NCBI RefSeq assembly: GCF_001514195.1
Contig: NZ_KQ948739.1
Coordinates: 62,001 to 126,000 of the forward strand
Length of the DNA: 64,000 bases
Source: Streptomyces griseorubiginosus
GTDB taxonomy: Bacteria > Actinomycetota > Actinomycetes > Streptomycetales > Streptomycetaceae
Reading direction: 5' to 3'
Positions 6,390-13,996 of this stretch are shown here, in pieces. The number at the start of each line of letters is the position of its first letter. Position 1 is the stretch's first letter. A program made the translations under genes and the position numbers. The notes under the pieces are model-generated. The model was not told the DNA's origin and made no database searches. It saw only the letters and a program-made list of their open reading frames with translations.

Positions 6390-7901
6390 TCAGTCCGCGC
6401 GTCGACGCTGCTGATCGACCGGCTGACGGGGTGCGAACAGGGCGTCCTGCGCGCGGTCCCGCGCGGTGAGCAGTGCGCCGCGCAGAACCGCCTCTCCGCC
6501 CAACACGCCTGCCCGCACCTCCGTGGCCAGAGGGGACATGCGGCGCACCCTTCGCTCCACGCGGGCGGCCAGCTCCGTCCCACCGGCCTGCCCCACCTCG
6601 CCACCCAGCACCACACACCCCGGGTCCAGGACGGCGACGACCGACGCGACCCCCACGGCGAGCCGGTCGGCGAGAGCGTCCAGGAAACGGGACTCCTCGC
6701 GCACCGCGACCGCCTCCGGCACCGAGCCCGCCTGCACCGAGTCCGTGGCCGCGAGCGTCTTCCGTACCGAGTCCGTGGCCGCGACCGTCTTTCGTACCGA
6801 GTCCGTGGCCGCGACCGCCTCCGGTACCGAACCCGTGGCCGCGACCGCCCCCGGTACCGAACCCGTGGCCGCCACCCCTTTCCGGACCGAGTCCGCCGCC
6901 GGTACCCGGTTCGTGGCCGAGTCCGCGGCCGCCACCGCCTCCGCTGCCCGGTCCGTGGCCGCCACCGCTCTCCGCACCACCTCCGCTGCCTCCGCAGCCC
7001 CCCTCACGAGACCCGCGCCCCCGCGAGCGTCCTCGCCGGAGTCACCAGCCCCGTCCACCGCCACCGCCAGACCGCACTCCTCCGCCAGCCGCACGATCCC
7101 CGCCGAGCCCGCCAGTGAATGGAAACCCCCCGCGCAGTCCACCGCCGACGGCAGGCCCGCCGTCCCCGGCACCGGGAGGAACCCGATCTCCCCCGTCCCG
7201 CCCGAGGCGCCCCGCCGCAGGACGCCGTCCAGGATCACCGCAGCGCCGGTGCCGTGGCCCAGCCACAGCAGGACGAAGGTGTCCCGGTCGCGGGCCACCC
7301 CGTCGCGCTGTTCCGCCAGCGCCGCGAGGTTGGTCTCGTTCTCGACATGGACGCGGGTCTCCGGGAGCCGCTCCTGAAGGGCCAGCACCAGTCGCCGGTG
7401 CCAGGCCGGCAGGCCGCCGGAGTCGCGGAGTTCGCCCGTGGCCGGGTCGATCAGACCGGGGGCGCCGATGGCGACGGTGTGGAGTCCGGCCACCCCCGCC
7501 TCCTTCGCCGTCCGCTCGACCAGCGCGACGGCCTGCTCGACCGCGGGGCCCGTCCCGGTCTCACCGCCGATCGGCACCGACGCCTCGGCCAGCACCCGCC
7601 CCAGCAGGTCGGCGACGACGACGGAGACGCCCTCGGTGCGGACGTCGAGGGCCGCGAGGTGGGCCTGGTCGGCGACGATGCCGTACAGCTTGGCGTTGGG
7701 GCCGCGGCGCTGCTCCCCCGACTCCCCGACCACGTCGATCAGTCCGGCGGCGGCGAGGCGCTCGACGAGGTCGGCGACGGTCGGCCGGGACAGCCCGGTG
7801 AGCTGCTTCAACTGGCCTGCCGTCAGCGGGCCTTCCTGCTGGAGGAGACGCAGGGCGAGCCGGTCGTTGATGGCCCGGGCGGTGCTCGGGGATGCGGGCA
7901 T
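6390..7901 (-). CDS. ROK-family transcriptional repressor with an internal 10-residue repeat array
   Basis: Sugar-responsive repressor type: an N-terminal MarR-like winged helix (about residues 8-65, RPTVADLVERLAAAGLIDVV) followed by an ROK sugar-kinase-like fold (GAPGLIDPATGEL, VENETNLAALAEQ, WLGHGTGAAVILDG, GTGEIGF). At 503 residues it is about 100 longer than usual. The excess is a low-complexity insert at roughly 283-400 made of units such as AVAATGSVPE and TVAATDSVRK, after which the ROK fold resumes at FLDALADRLAVG. The usual CXCGXXGC zinc motif is absent (VDCAGGFHSLAG instead). It is divergent from an MFS gene with an operator-like dyad between them, so it probably controls that gene and itself. 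Ligand unknown. Confidence 0.88.
   Translation of the reverse strand: MPASPSTARAINDRLALRLLQQEGPLTAGQLKQLTGLSRPTVADLVERLAAAGLIDVVGESGEQRRGPNAKLYGIVADQAHLAALDVRTEGVSVVVADLLGRVLAEASVPIGGETGTGPAVEQAVALVERTAKEAGVAGLHTVAIGAPGLIDPATGELRDSGGLPAWHRRLVLALQERLPETRVHVENETNLAALAEQRDGVARDRDTFVLLWLGHGTGAAVILDGVLRRGASGGTGEIGFLPVPGTAGLPSAVDCAGGFHSLAGSAGIVRLAEECGLAVAVDGAGDSGEDARGGAGLVRGAAEAAEVVRRAVAATDRAAEAVAAADSATNRVPAADSVRKGVAATGSVPGAVAATGSVPEAVAATDSVRKTVAATDSVRKTLAATDSVQAGSVPEAVAVREESRFLDALADRLAVGVASVVAVLDPGCVVLGGEVGQAGGTELAARVERRVRRMSPLATEVRAGVLGGEAVLRGALLTARDRAQDALFAPRQPVDQQRRRAD
6736..6915 (-). repeat. 30-bp coding minisatellite inside the ROK gene
   Basis: Six consecutive units with an exact 30-bp period (the landmark ACCGA recurs at 6736, 6766, 6796, 6826, 6856 and 6886), with degenerate copies continuing on both sides to about 6700 and 6980. 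The period is ten codons, so copy-number change keeps the reading frame. The encoded consensus is roughly AATDSVRKTV. Confidence 0.9.
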
Positions 7902-7944
7902 GCCGGGAATCCTCTCAGATCCGCGGAGCCGGATATGCGCTATC

Positions 7945-7965
7945 TATCAGGCAGGGTTCCTGATA
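7945..7965. promoter_or_regulatory. Candidate ROK operator between the divergent ROK and MFS genes
   Basis: Perfect inverted repeat TATCAGG (7945-7951) and CCTGATA (7959-7965) with a 7-bp spacer, 44 bp upstream of the ROK start and 52 bp upstream of the MFS start. It lies in an AT-rich island (TAATTTACA follows) unlike its surroundings. The position suits repression of both divergent promoters. Confidence 0.55.
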
Positions 7966-8016
7966 ATTTACACCGCGACTTGAGTCGGGGACGAGAATTC
8001 CGGGAGGGGCCCGAAG

Positions 8017-9222
8017 ATGAGCGATGTGGTCCACACATCAGCAGAGGTACGGCGGGCCCGGTACGCCGTGGCCGCCGTGTTCGCCGTGCACGGGGCCGTG
8101 ACCGGCTCGTTCGCGACGCGGGTGCCGTGGATCCAGGAGCACTCCTCGGTCAGCGCCGGCCAACTGGGCCTGGCGCTCGCCTTCCCGGCGCTCGGCGCCT
8201 CGCTGGCCATGCCGCTGGCCGGCCGGGTCAGTCACCGCTTCGGCGCCCGGAACGCCCTGCGCGGCCTGATCTCCCTGTGGACCCTGGCCCTGGTCCTGCC
8301 GTCCCTCTCCCCCAACCTCCCGACGCTCTGCCTGGCCCTGTTCGTCTACGGCGCCACGGCCGGCATGGCGGACGTGGCGATGAACGCGCTCGGCGTCGAG
8401 GTCGAGAACCGCCTGGGCCGCTCGATCATGTCCGGGCTGCACGGCCTGTGGAGCGTGGGTGCCCTGGTCGGCTCCGCGGCCGGCACCCTCGCCGCGCACC
8501 TGGGCTCGGACGCCCGGCTGCACCACGCGCTCGCGTCGGCCACCCTGACCCTCCTCGGTCTGGCTGCCTGCCGCTGGGTGCTGGACCTCCAGGCCCCCGA
8601 GGACGAGGAGCCGCCGCCCCGGTTCGCGCTGCCGCCGAAGTCGGCGCTGCTCATCGGCGCGATCGGGTTCTGCGCGGTGTTCGCGGAGGGGGCCAGCCTG
8701 GACTGGTCGGCGGTGTACCTGCGGGACCGGCTGGAGACCTCGGCGGGGCTCGCGGCCGCGTGCACCACCGGTTTCACGCTCACGATGGCTGTCGCACGGA
8801 TCGCGGGGGACCGGCTGGTGGACCGCTTCGGCGCGGTGCGCACGGTCCGGACGAGCGGGGTCCTGGCGGTGCTCGGCGGGCTGCTCATCGTCCTCGCCCG
8901 GCAACCGGCGGTGGCGATGGGCGGGTTCGCGCTGATGGGGCTCGGCATCGCGGTGGTCGTGCCGCTGTGCTTCGCCGCCGCGGGCCGCAGCGGATCCAAC
9001 CCCAGCCTGGCGATCGCCGGGGTCGCGACGATCACCTACACCTCGGGACTGGTCGCCCCGAGCGCGATCGGCACGCTGGCCCAGGCGACCAGCCTGATGG
9101 TGTCGTTCGCCCTGGTGACGTTCCTGGCCTGCGGGCTCGTGGCCTTCGCGGGGGTGCTGCGGGCCGGCGACCGCCGGAAGGTCGTCACCCCGGCGGCGAC
9201 GGTCTCCGAGCCGCGGCACTGA
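8017..9222 (+). CDS. MFS transporter
   Basis: Major facilitator of 401 residues with about twelve membrane segments. Visible features are an early AVFAVHGAVTGSFATRVPW segment, the loop GRVSHRFGARNALRG between helices 2 and 3 (motif A type), and the second-half equivalent GDRLVDRFGAVRTVR. The family resembles the fucose-permease/FSR-like exporters often found beside ROK repressors. Substrate is unknown: a sugar or a toxic solute are both possible. The start ATG at 8017 follows GGGAGG. It is divergent from the ROK repressor, with a shared 115-bp regulatory gap, and is most likely under that repressor. It converges on the GH6 gene with only 25 bp between stops. Confidence 0.87.
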   Translation: MSDVVHTSAEVRRARYAVAAVFAVHGAVTGSFATRVPWIQEHSSVSAGQLGLALAFPALGASLAMPLAGRVSHRFGARNALRGLISLWTLALVLPSLSPNLPTLCLALFVYGATAGMADVAMNALGVEVENRLGRSIMSGLHGLWSVGALVGSAAGTLAAHLGSDARLHHALASATLTLLGLAACRWVLDLQAPEDEEPPPRFALPPKSALLIGAIGFCAVFAEGASLDWSAVYLRDRLETSAGLAAACTTGFTLTMAVARIAGDRLVDRFGAVRTVRTSGVLAVLGGLLIVLARQPAVAMGGFALMGLGIAVVVPLCFAAAGRSGSNPSLAIAGVATITYTSGLVAPSAIGTLAQATSLMVSFALVTFLACGLVAFAGVLRAGDRRKVVTPAATVSEPRH

Positions 9223-9247
9223 CGTCCGCGCCCAGGGTGGCGCCCGG

Positions 9248-10462
9248 CTAGGGCGAGGCCAGGTCGTAGGCGTACGACGCGCTGAACGTGCCCGGTGCGC
9301 CCTTGCAGCCGTCCGACTCCCCCGGCAGCTTCACCCACAGGTAGGCGTCGATCCTCGCCTCTCCGGTGTCCAGGGTCGGAGCGCGTCCGATCCTCCGGCC
9401 CGCGGGGTCGCACCACTCGCCGTCCCGCGGCGCGCCGTTGCCGTTGCGGCTGGTGTCGATGACGGCGCCCAGACCGGGCGGTCCGCCCAGGGCGGCGAGG
9501 ACCTGACGGTCGTAGGCGATCTCGGCGGACGTGGTGTGGAAGTTGGAGACGTTGCTGAAGATCCCGTCGGAGGAGGCGGCCGAGGCGGCGCCCGCCCGCT
9601 TCAGCAGGGCCGCCTGCTGCACGGCAGGGTTCCAGCCGGAGTGGCCGGCGTCGTAGTAGACGCGGGCCTTCGGGTTCGCGGCCTTCAGGACCCGGCCCGC
9701 GCGGGCCAGCGAGGCGAACCGGTCGGCCCGCCCCGCCTCCGGGAGGCAGTCCGACTGGGCGATCGCGTCGGGCTCCAGCACGACGATCACCTCGCGGGAG
9801 CCGAGTCCCGCGGCGAACCGGTCGATCCAGGCGTCGTAGGCACCGAGATCCGGTGCCCCGCCCTGGGACGCGCCGCCGCAGTCACGGTCCGGGACCGCGT
9901 ACGCCACGACCACCGGCACCCGGCCCTGTGCGGCGGCGCGGGCGGTGACCGCGCGGACCCTGGAGGTGATGGTCGCCGGGGTGTAGTCGGCGAACCAGAC
10001 CGCGGCCGGGCGGTCGGCGATACGGGACCGGATGACATCGGCACGCCAGTCGCGCGGGTTGTCCTGCACCCAGTCGAGGACCTGCGAGGACGGGTGGCGG
10101 TAGAGGCGGCCGGCGGCGGTGGGCCGGGGCTTGTCCGGGCTCGGCTTCCTGGCCTTGGGCGACGAGGACGGAGACCCGCTCACCTCGGCGGAGGCGGAGA
10201 GGGACGCGGGGGCGGACGGGGCGGCCGACGGGGCGCCGAAGCGCGAGGGCAGGACCCGTACGCCGACCCGCCCCGGGGAGTCGCCGGCCGAAGCCGGTCG
10301 CACCTCGCCGGAGCCGTCACGGCCGCCGAGCGCGGAGAGCATTCCGGTCGCGGTGCCGACGGCGACGACCACGGCGGCCACCGCGACCAGGACACCGCGG
10401 CCCACGGCCCGTCTGCGGGCGGCGCGGCGCGCGGCCAGTCGCTGGGCACGTAAGCCTGACAC
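9248..10462 (-). CDS. Secreted or membrane-anchored glycoside hydrolase family 6 (cellulase-type)
   Basis: Predicted beta-1,4-glucan hydrolase of family GH6. A basic N-terminus with one hydrophobic segment (VLVAVAAVVVAVGTATGML, about residues 24-42) acts as signal peptide or anchor. A Pro/Ser/Ala-rich linker follows to about residue 105, then the GH6 domain. Catalytic landmarks are AYAVPDRDCGG (general acid Asp in PDRD), VIVVLEPDAIA (second Asp), FSNVSNF, DTSRNGNG and YLWVKLPGESDG. There is no carbohydrate-binding module. GTG at 10462 is preferred because GGGGGAG lies 8 nt upstream; an in-frame GTG at 10483 has no ribosome binding site. About 404 residues. It may act on cellulose or another beta-glucan. 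Confidence 0.9.
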   Translation of the reverse strand: MSGLRAQRLAARRAARRRAVGRGVLVAVAAVVVAVGTATGMLSALGGRDGSGEVRPASAGDSPGRVGVRVLPSRFGAPSAAPSAPASLSASAEVSGSPSSSPKARKPSPDKPRPTAAGRLYRHPSSQVLDWVQDNPRDWRADVIRSRIADRPAAVWFADYTPATITSRVRAVTARAAAQGRVPVVVAYAVPDRDCGGASQGGAPDLGAYDAWIDRFAAGLGSREVIVVLEPDAIAQSDCLPEAGRADRFASLARAGRVLKAANPKARVYYDAGHSGWNPAVQQAALLKRAGAASAASSDGIFSNVSNFHTTSAEIAYDRQVLAALGGPPGLGAVIDTSRNGNGAPRDGEWCDPAGRRIGRAPTLDTGEARIDAYLWVKLPGESDGCKGAPGTFSASYAYDLASP

Positions 10463-10562
10463 CCTGTCGCTCCCCCCTCGCACGGCGGGGGCGTTACCCC
10501 GTTCTGGGGAAGCGTCGGGCCCGCCGGTACCCAGGCCAGCCTAGGACTGGGACCCTGCCGTC

Positions 10563-11249
10563 ATGGCGCAATTGGAACAGTTCACCACCCCCCTCGACGC
10601 GGTCGTCTCCCGTATGCGCGCCCTGGACGAGGCCCTTCCCGAACGGGACGGCGTGGCGGTCTTCAACCGCGTCTACCTCGCCGTCACCGAGGCGGTGGAC
10701 CGCTGTGTCGACGCGGGCCGGTTCGCGGACGCGCGGGCCGCGATCACGCTGGACGTGCGGTTCGCGGAGCGCTACCTGACCGCGGTCGACGAGGTCGCCC
10801 GCGGACACCGTCCGCCGGCCTGCTGGCGGCCGCTGTTCCAGTTCCGTCGTCATCCCGGGGTACGGCCCCTGCAGTTCGCGCTGGCGGGCATCAACGCGCA
10901 CATCGGGCACGATCTCGCGCTCGCCGTGGTGGACACCTGTCGTAGCCTCGGCTGCGAACCCGCCGACGTGGAGGACGAGTTCGACCGGGTGGGCGACCTC
11001 CTCGTCTCGCTGGAGGAGCGGATCCGCGAAGAGCTGATGCCGGGCCCCGACGTCCTCCAGGTCGCCGACCCGCTCACCCATCTGCTCGGCGCCTGGAGCC
11101 TGGACCGCGCCCGGGACGCCACCTGGACCGCGGCCCGTGCCCTGTGGGCGCTGCGCGGACTGCCCGACGTGGCCGAGGAGTTCACCGAGCGCCTGGACAC
11201 GGCGGTGGGTTTCGCGGGCCGCATGCTGCTGACCCCGCTGCCGGACTGA
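10563..11249 (+). CDS. Conserved actinobacterial protein of the DUF5995 type
   Basis: Soluble, mostly helical protein of 228 residues with no signal peptide. Conserved-looking blocks are TPLDAVVSRMRALDEALP, GVAVFNRVYLAVTEAV, FAERYLTAVDEVARG, RPLQFALAGINAHIGHDLALAVVDTC and DLLVSLEERIREELMPG. The HIGHDLALA segment with its His residues is the hallmark I associate with DUF5995, for which no activity is established. It is monocistronic, divergent from the GH6 gene (100-bp gap) and convergent with davB. Its stop codon lies in the first unit of a 27-bp tandem repeat. Confidence 0.75.
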   Translation: MAQLEQFTTPLDAVVSRMRALDEALPERDGVAVFNRVYLAVTEAVDRCVDAGRFADARAAITLDVRFAERYLTAVDEVARGHRPPACWRPLFQFRRHPGVRPLQFALAGINAHIGHDLALAVVDTCRSLGCEPADVEDEFDRVGDLLVSLEERIREELMPGPDVLQVADPLTHLLGAWSLDRARDATWTAARALWALRGLPDVAEEFTERLDTAVGFAGRMLLTPLPD

Positions 11250-11347
11250 CCTGCGGCTGACCCACGATTGGACTGACCTCGGGGTGCCCCCTGTTGGTCT
11301 GCCTTCCGGCTGCCCCACTGTTGGACTGACCTCGGACTCGACCAGGT
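11241..11347. repeat. Four-copy 27-bp degenerate tandem repeat spanning a stop codon
   Basis: Units start at 11241, 11268, 11294 and 11321, each opening with (T/C)(T/C)GGACTGACCT or a close variant. The first unit contains the TGA stop of the DUF5995 gene (11247-11249) and the last abuts the davB stop codon. It fills the whole convergent gap, and no other feature is visible there. Confidence 0.75.
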
Positions 11348-13051
11348 CTAGTCCTCCGGCAGTTCCACCGGCGCGATCTCGTCGTACACGTCCCCCGGGC
11401 CGGGGTTGGTCGGGTCGGTCTCGCCGCCGAAGTGGTGCATGACGCCCCAGACCGCGTTCAGGGCGGTCTGGATCGCGCCCTCGGCCCAGCCGGCCGTCCA
11501 GGAGATGTCGTCGCCGGCGAGGAAGATGCCCCGCTTGTCGGCGGGCAGCCGGTCCTGCATGAAGTGGGTGAACAGGCGCCGCTGGTAGCGGTAGTGGCCG
11601 GGCAGGTTGGCCTTGAACGCGCCCATGAAGTAGGGCTCGTTCTCCCAGGACACGGTGACCGGGCTGCCGATGACGTGCTTCCTGATGTCGACCTTCGGGT
11701 AGATCTCGCCGAGCGACTTCAGCATGACCTCCATCCGCTCGTTCGCGGACAGCGGCAGCCACTTCAGGCTGTCGTCGCACCAGGTGTAGGAGAGGCAGAT
11801 GACGGCCGGCTTGTCCGGGCCGTCGTCCAGCAGGTAGGTGCCGCGGGTCATGCGGTCCGTGAGCGTCATCGACATGACGTCCCGGCCCGTCTCCTCGTCC
11901 TTGTCGAGCCAGAACGGCCGGTCCACGGGAACGAACAGCTTGGAGGACTCCATGTAGTGCGTGCGCTCGATCGCCGTCCAGTGGTCGATCGGGAAGAGCG
12001 AGTCGTCGCAGGTGATCTTCGAGAGCAGCATCCAGGACTGGGCGGTGAAGATCGCCGCCCGGTAGGTGCGGATGTCCCCTCCGGCGTCGGTCACCGTGAT
12101 CCGGTTGCCCGCGGTGCGGTGCAGCCGGGTCACCGCGGGGCGCGGTTCGCCGTCCACGTGCAGGGACTTCAGGGACGTGCCGTACGCCCAGTGCACGATC
12201 TTCTCGGGCTCGCGCTCCCACATCCGCAGCGGCAACTGCTGCGAGCCGCCCACGATCCCGCGGTGGTGGTCGTCGGCCTCGGTGTAGACGACCCGCAGGA
12301 TCTCCAGGATGGAGTTGGGGAAGTCGGTGTCCCAGCCGCCGGTGCCGAAGCCGACCTGGCCGAAGATCTCGCGGTGCCGGAAGGAGCGGAACGCCTCGGA
12401 GTCGCAGAGGAAGCCGTAGAAGGTCTGGTTGTCGAGCTTCTCCACGAGCCGCGACCAGATCTCGCGGATGCGCGGCACGTCCCGCTCGCGCAGGGCGCGG
12501 TTCATGTCGGTGAAGTCGGCGCCCTCTTCGAGGCACCTGTTCCAGGCCTCGGCGACATCACGGTAGACCTGCGGGAGGTCGGCGATCGTCTCGGCGTAGT
12601 GGGACTCGCCCTTGAGGTCGACGACCGTCGAAGGGGTGGCCTCCGCAAGGGGGTTGGGGAAGGGGCGGGTCTGAAGGCCCACGAGGTCGATGTAGTGCTG
12701 GAGGGCGGTGGAGGAGGGCGGGAAGCGCATCGCGCCCATCTCCGCGGTCAGTCCCTCGGTGCCCTGGCCCTCGAAGCCCACGGTCCGCAGTCGGCCGCCG
12801 ATCCGGTCGGCCTCGTAGACGACCGGCTTGAGGCCCATCTTCATCAGCTCGTACGCGGCCACGATGCCGGAGAGACCGCCGCCGATCACCGCGACCTCGG
12901 TGCCGTGCTCGGTGGCCGGTATCTGTCCGAGGCCCGCCGGGTGGGCGAGGAAGTCGTCGTAGGCGTACGGGAAGTCCGGGCCGAACATGGTGATCGGCGG
13001 CAGCTGCTGCTCGTCCGCATGCTCGACGGCGTTGGGCACGGTGGACGTCAT
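11348..13051 (-). CDS. davB: L-lysine 2-monooxygenase
   Basis: FAD-dependent amino-acid oxygenase: L-lysine + O2 to 5-aminopentanamide + CO2. It has 567 residues. The dinucleotide fold is at about residues 50-85 (VAVIGGGLSGIVAAYELMK, VVYEADRIGGRLRT) and the C-terminal FAD contact is GIFLAGDDISWTAGWAEGAI. Blocks I recall from Pseudomonas DavB recur: FGPDFPYAYDD, HPAGLG, FGQVGFGTGGWDTDFPNS, SMTLTDRMTRGTYL, NPGPGDV. Start ATG 13051 follows AAGGAG. The amidase gene that would use its product is 41 bp upstream in the same operon. Other members (tryptophan and phenylalanine monooxygenases) are more distant alternatives. Confidence 0.87.
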   Translation of the reverse strand: MTSTVPNAVEHADEQQLPPITMFGPDFPYAYDDFLAHPAGLGQIPATEHGTEVAVIGGGLSGIVAAYELMKMGLKPVVYEADRIGGRLRTVGFEGQGTEGLTAEMGAMRFPPSSTALQHYIDLVGLQTRPFPNPLAEATPSTVVDLKGESHYAETIADLPQVYRDVAEAWNRCLEEGADFTDMNRALRERDVPRIREIWSRLVEKLDNQTFYGFLCDSEAFRSFRHREIFGQVGFGTGGWDTDFPNSILEILRVVYTEADDHHRGIVGGSQQLPLRMWEREPEKIVHWAYGTSLKSLHVDGEPRPAVTRLHRTAGNRITVTDAGGDIRTYRAAIFTAQSWMLLSKITCDDSLFPIDHWTAIERTHYMESSKLFVPVDRPFWLDKDEETGRDVMSMTLTDRMTRGTYLLDDGPDKPAVICLSYTWCDDSLKWLPLSANERMEVMLKSLGEIYPKVDIRKHVIGSPVTVSWENEPYFMGAFKANLPGHYRYQRRLFTHFMQDRLPADKRGIFLAGDDISWTAGWAEGAIQTALNAVWGVMHHFGGETDPTNPGPGDVYDEIAPVELPED

Positions 13052-13092
13052 GGGGTACGGACTCCTTGCACAGACAGGGCGTTGGGGGTGTT

Positions 13093-13881
13093 TCAGACCA
13101 GGGACCCGTACAGACCGGGCCGGCGGTCCTTCAGATACGGGTTGGCCTCGCGTGAGGCGGCGAGGAAGGCGGGGTCGGCGTCGGCGAGGACCAGGTCCGC
13201 ACCGCGTCCGGCGCGGGCGCGGGCCACCCCGTCGGGGCCTGCCAGCACGGAGAGCCCGACGAAGTCGAACTCCCCTTCCTCGCCGACCCGGTTGACGTAG
13301 GCGACGTACATCTGGTTCTCCCAGGCCCGCACCGGCACCAGGGACTCGGCGACGAACTGGAACGGGTGCATCTGCGCCGTGGGCACGAGGAGCAGGTCGG
13401 TCCCGGCGAGGGCGTGGGCGCGGACGTTCTCCGGGAACTCGACGTCGTAGCAGATCATCAACCCGACGCGCAGACCCCCGAGTTCGGCCTGGACCACCGG
13501 CTGCTCCCCCGGCGTGAAGTGGTCGCGCTCGAAGCAGCCGAAGAGGTGGGTCTTGCGGTAGTTGGCGAGGCGGGTGCCGTCGGCGGAGATCAGCTGGGCG
13601 GAGTTGAACACGGTGTCGCCGGACCGCTCGGGATATCCGTAGGCGACGGCGAGGCCGTGCCGTACGGCGATCTCCGCGACCGCGTCGGCGCCCTCCCCGT
13701 CGGCCTCCTCGGCGAGGCGTCCGATGTCGTCGCCGATCGCGTACCCGGTGAGGAACATCTCCGGAGCGGCCAGCAGCGCGGCACCCGCGGCGGCGGCCGA
13801 GGCGGCGGCCTCGTCGAGGACCTTGAGGTTCCCCTCGACGGAACCGGGGCGGCCGGAGCTCTGGAGCAGGGCGGTGCGCAT
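13093..13881 (-). CDS. davA: 5-aminopentanamidase (carbon-nitrogen hydrolase)
   Basis: Nitrilase-superfamily amidase of 262 residues. The Glu-Lys-Cys triad is in place: Glu in APEMFLTGY, Lys in NYRKTHLFG, Cys in MICYDVEFPE. Predicted reaction: 5-aminopentanamide to 5-aminovalerate + NH3, the step after lysine monooxygenase. Length and blocks such as AYGYPER, FNSAQLI and VPTAQMHPF match Pseudomonas DavA as I remember it. It is the first gene of the davA-davB transcript, isolated from the upstream MFS gene by a terminator. No davD or davT follows, so 5-aminovalerate must be handled elsewhere. Confidence 0.87.
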   Translation of the reverse strand: MRTALLQSSGRPGSVEGNLKVLDEAAASAAAAGAALLAAPEMFLTGYAIGDDIGRLAEEADGEGADAVAEIAVRHGLAVAYGYPERSGDTVFNSAQLISADGTRLANYRKTHLFGCFERDHFTPGEQPVVQAELGGLRVGLMICYDVEFPENVRAHALAGTDLLLVPTAQMHPFQFVAESLVPVRAWENQMYVAYVNRVGEEGEFDFVGLSVLAGPDGVARARAGRGADLVLADADPAFLAASREANPYLKDRRPGLYGSLV

Positions 13882-13949
13882 GCGTGATCCTCACCGGGCG
13901 GAGGGTGGATGTGGGGGCCACGTAGCGGGCCATATAGAAGGTACGGGCG

Positions 13950-13993
13950 GCTCACCGGCGCGAACAAGGAGGAGCCGTTGCGCGCCGGTGAGC
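13950..13993 (-). terminator. Terminator of the second MFS gene
   Basis: Perfect 13-bp inverted repeat GCTCACCGGCGCG (13950-13962) and complement (13981-13993), 18-nt loop, starting 4 bp past the MFS stop on the minus strand. It separates that gene from the davA promoter region. Confidence 0.65.
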
Positions 13994-13996
13994 GGT

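Noticed and set aside
6736..6915. Frameshift or assembly error in the ROK gene
   Set aside because: The frame is open throughout, the period is exactly ten codons, and the conserved ROK fold resumes after the insert.
11348..13051. Tryptophan 2-monooxygenase (IaaM) giving an auxin pathway with the amidase
   Set aside because: It shares general blocks with IaaM, but the whole length, from FGPDFP near the start to NPGPGDV at the end, fits lysine monooxygenase better, and the partner amidase fits DavA.
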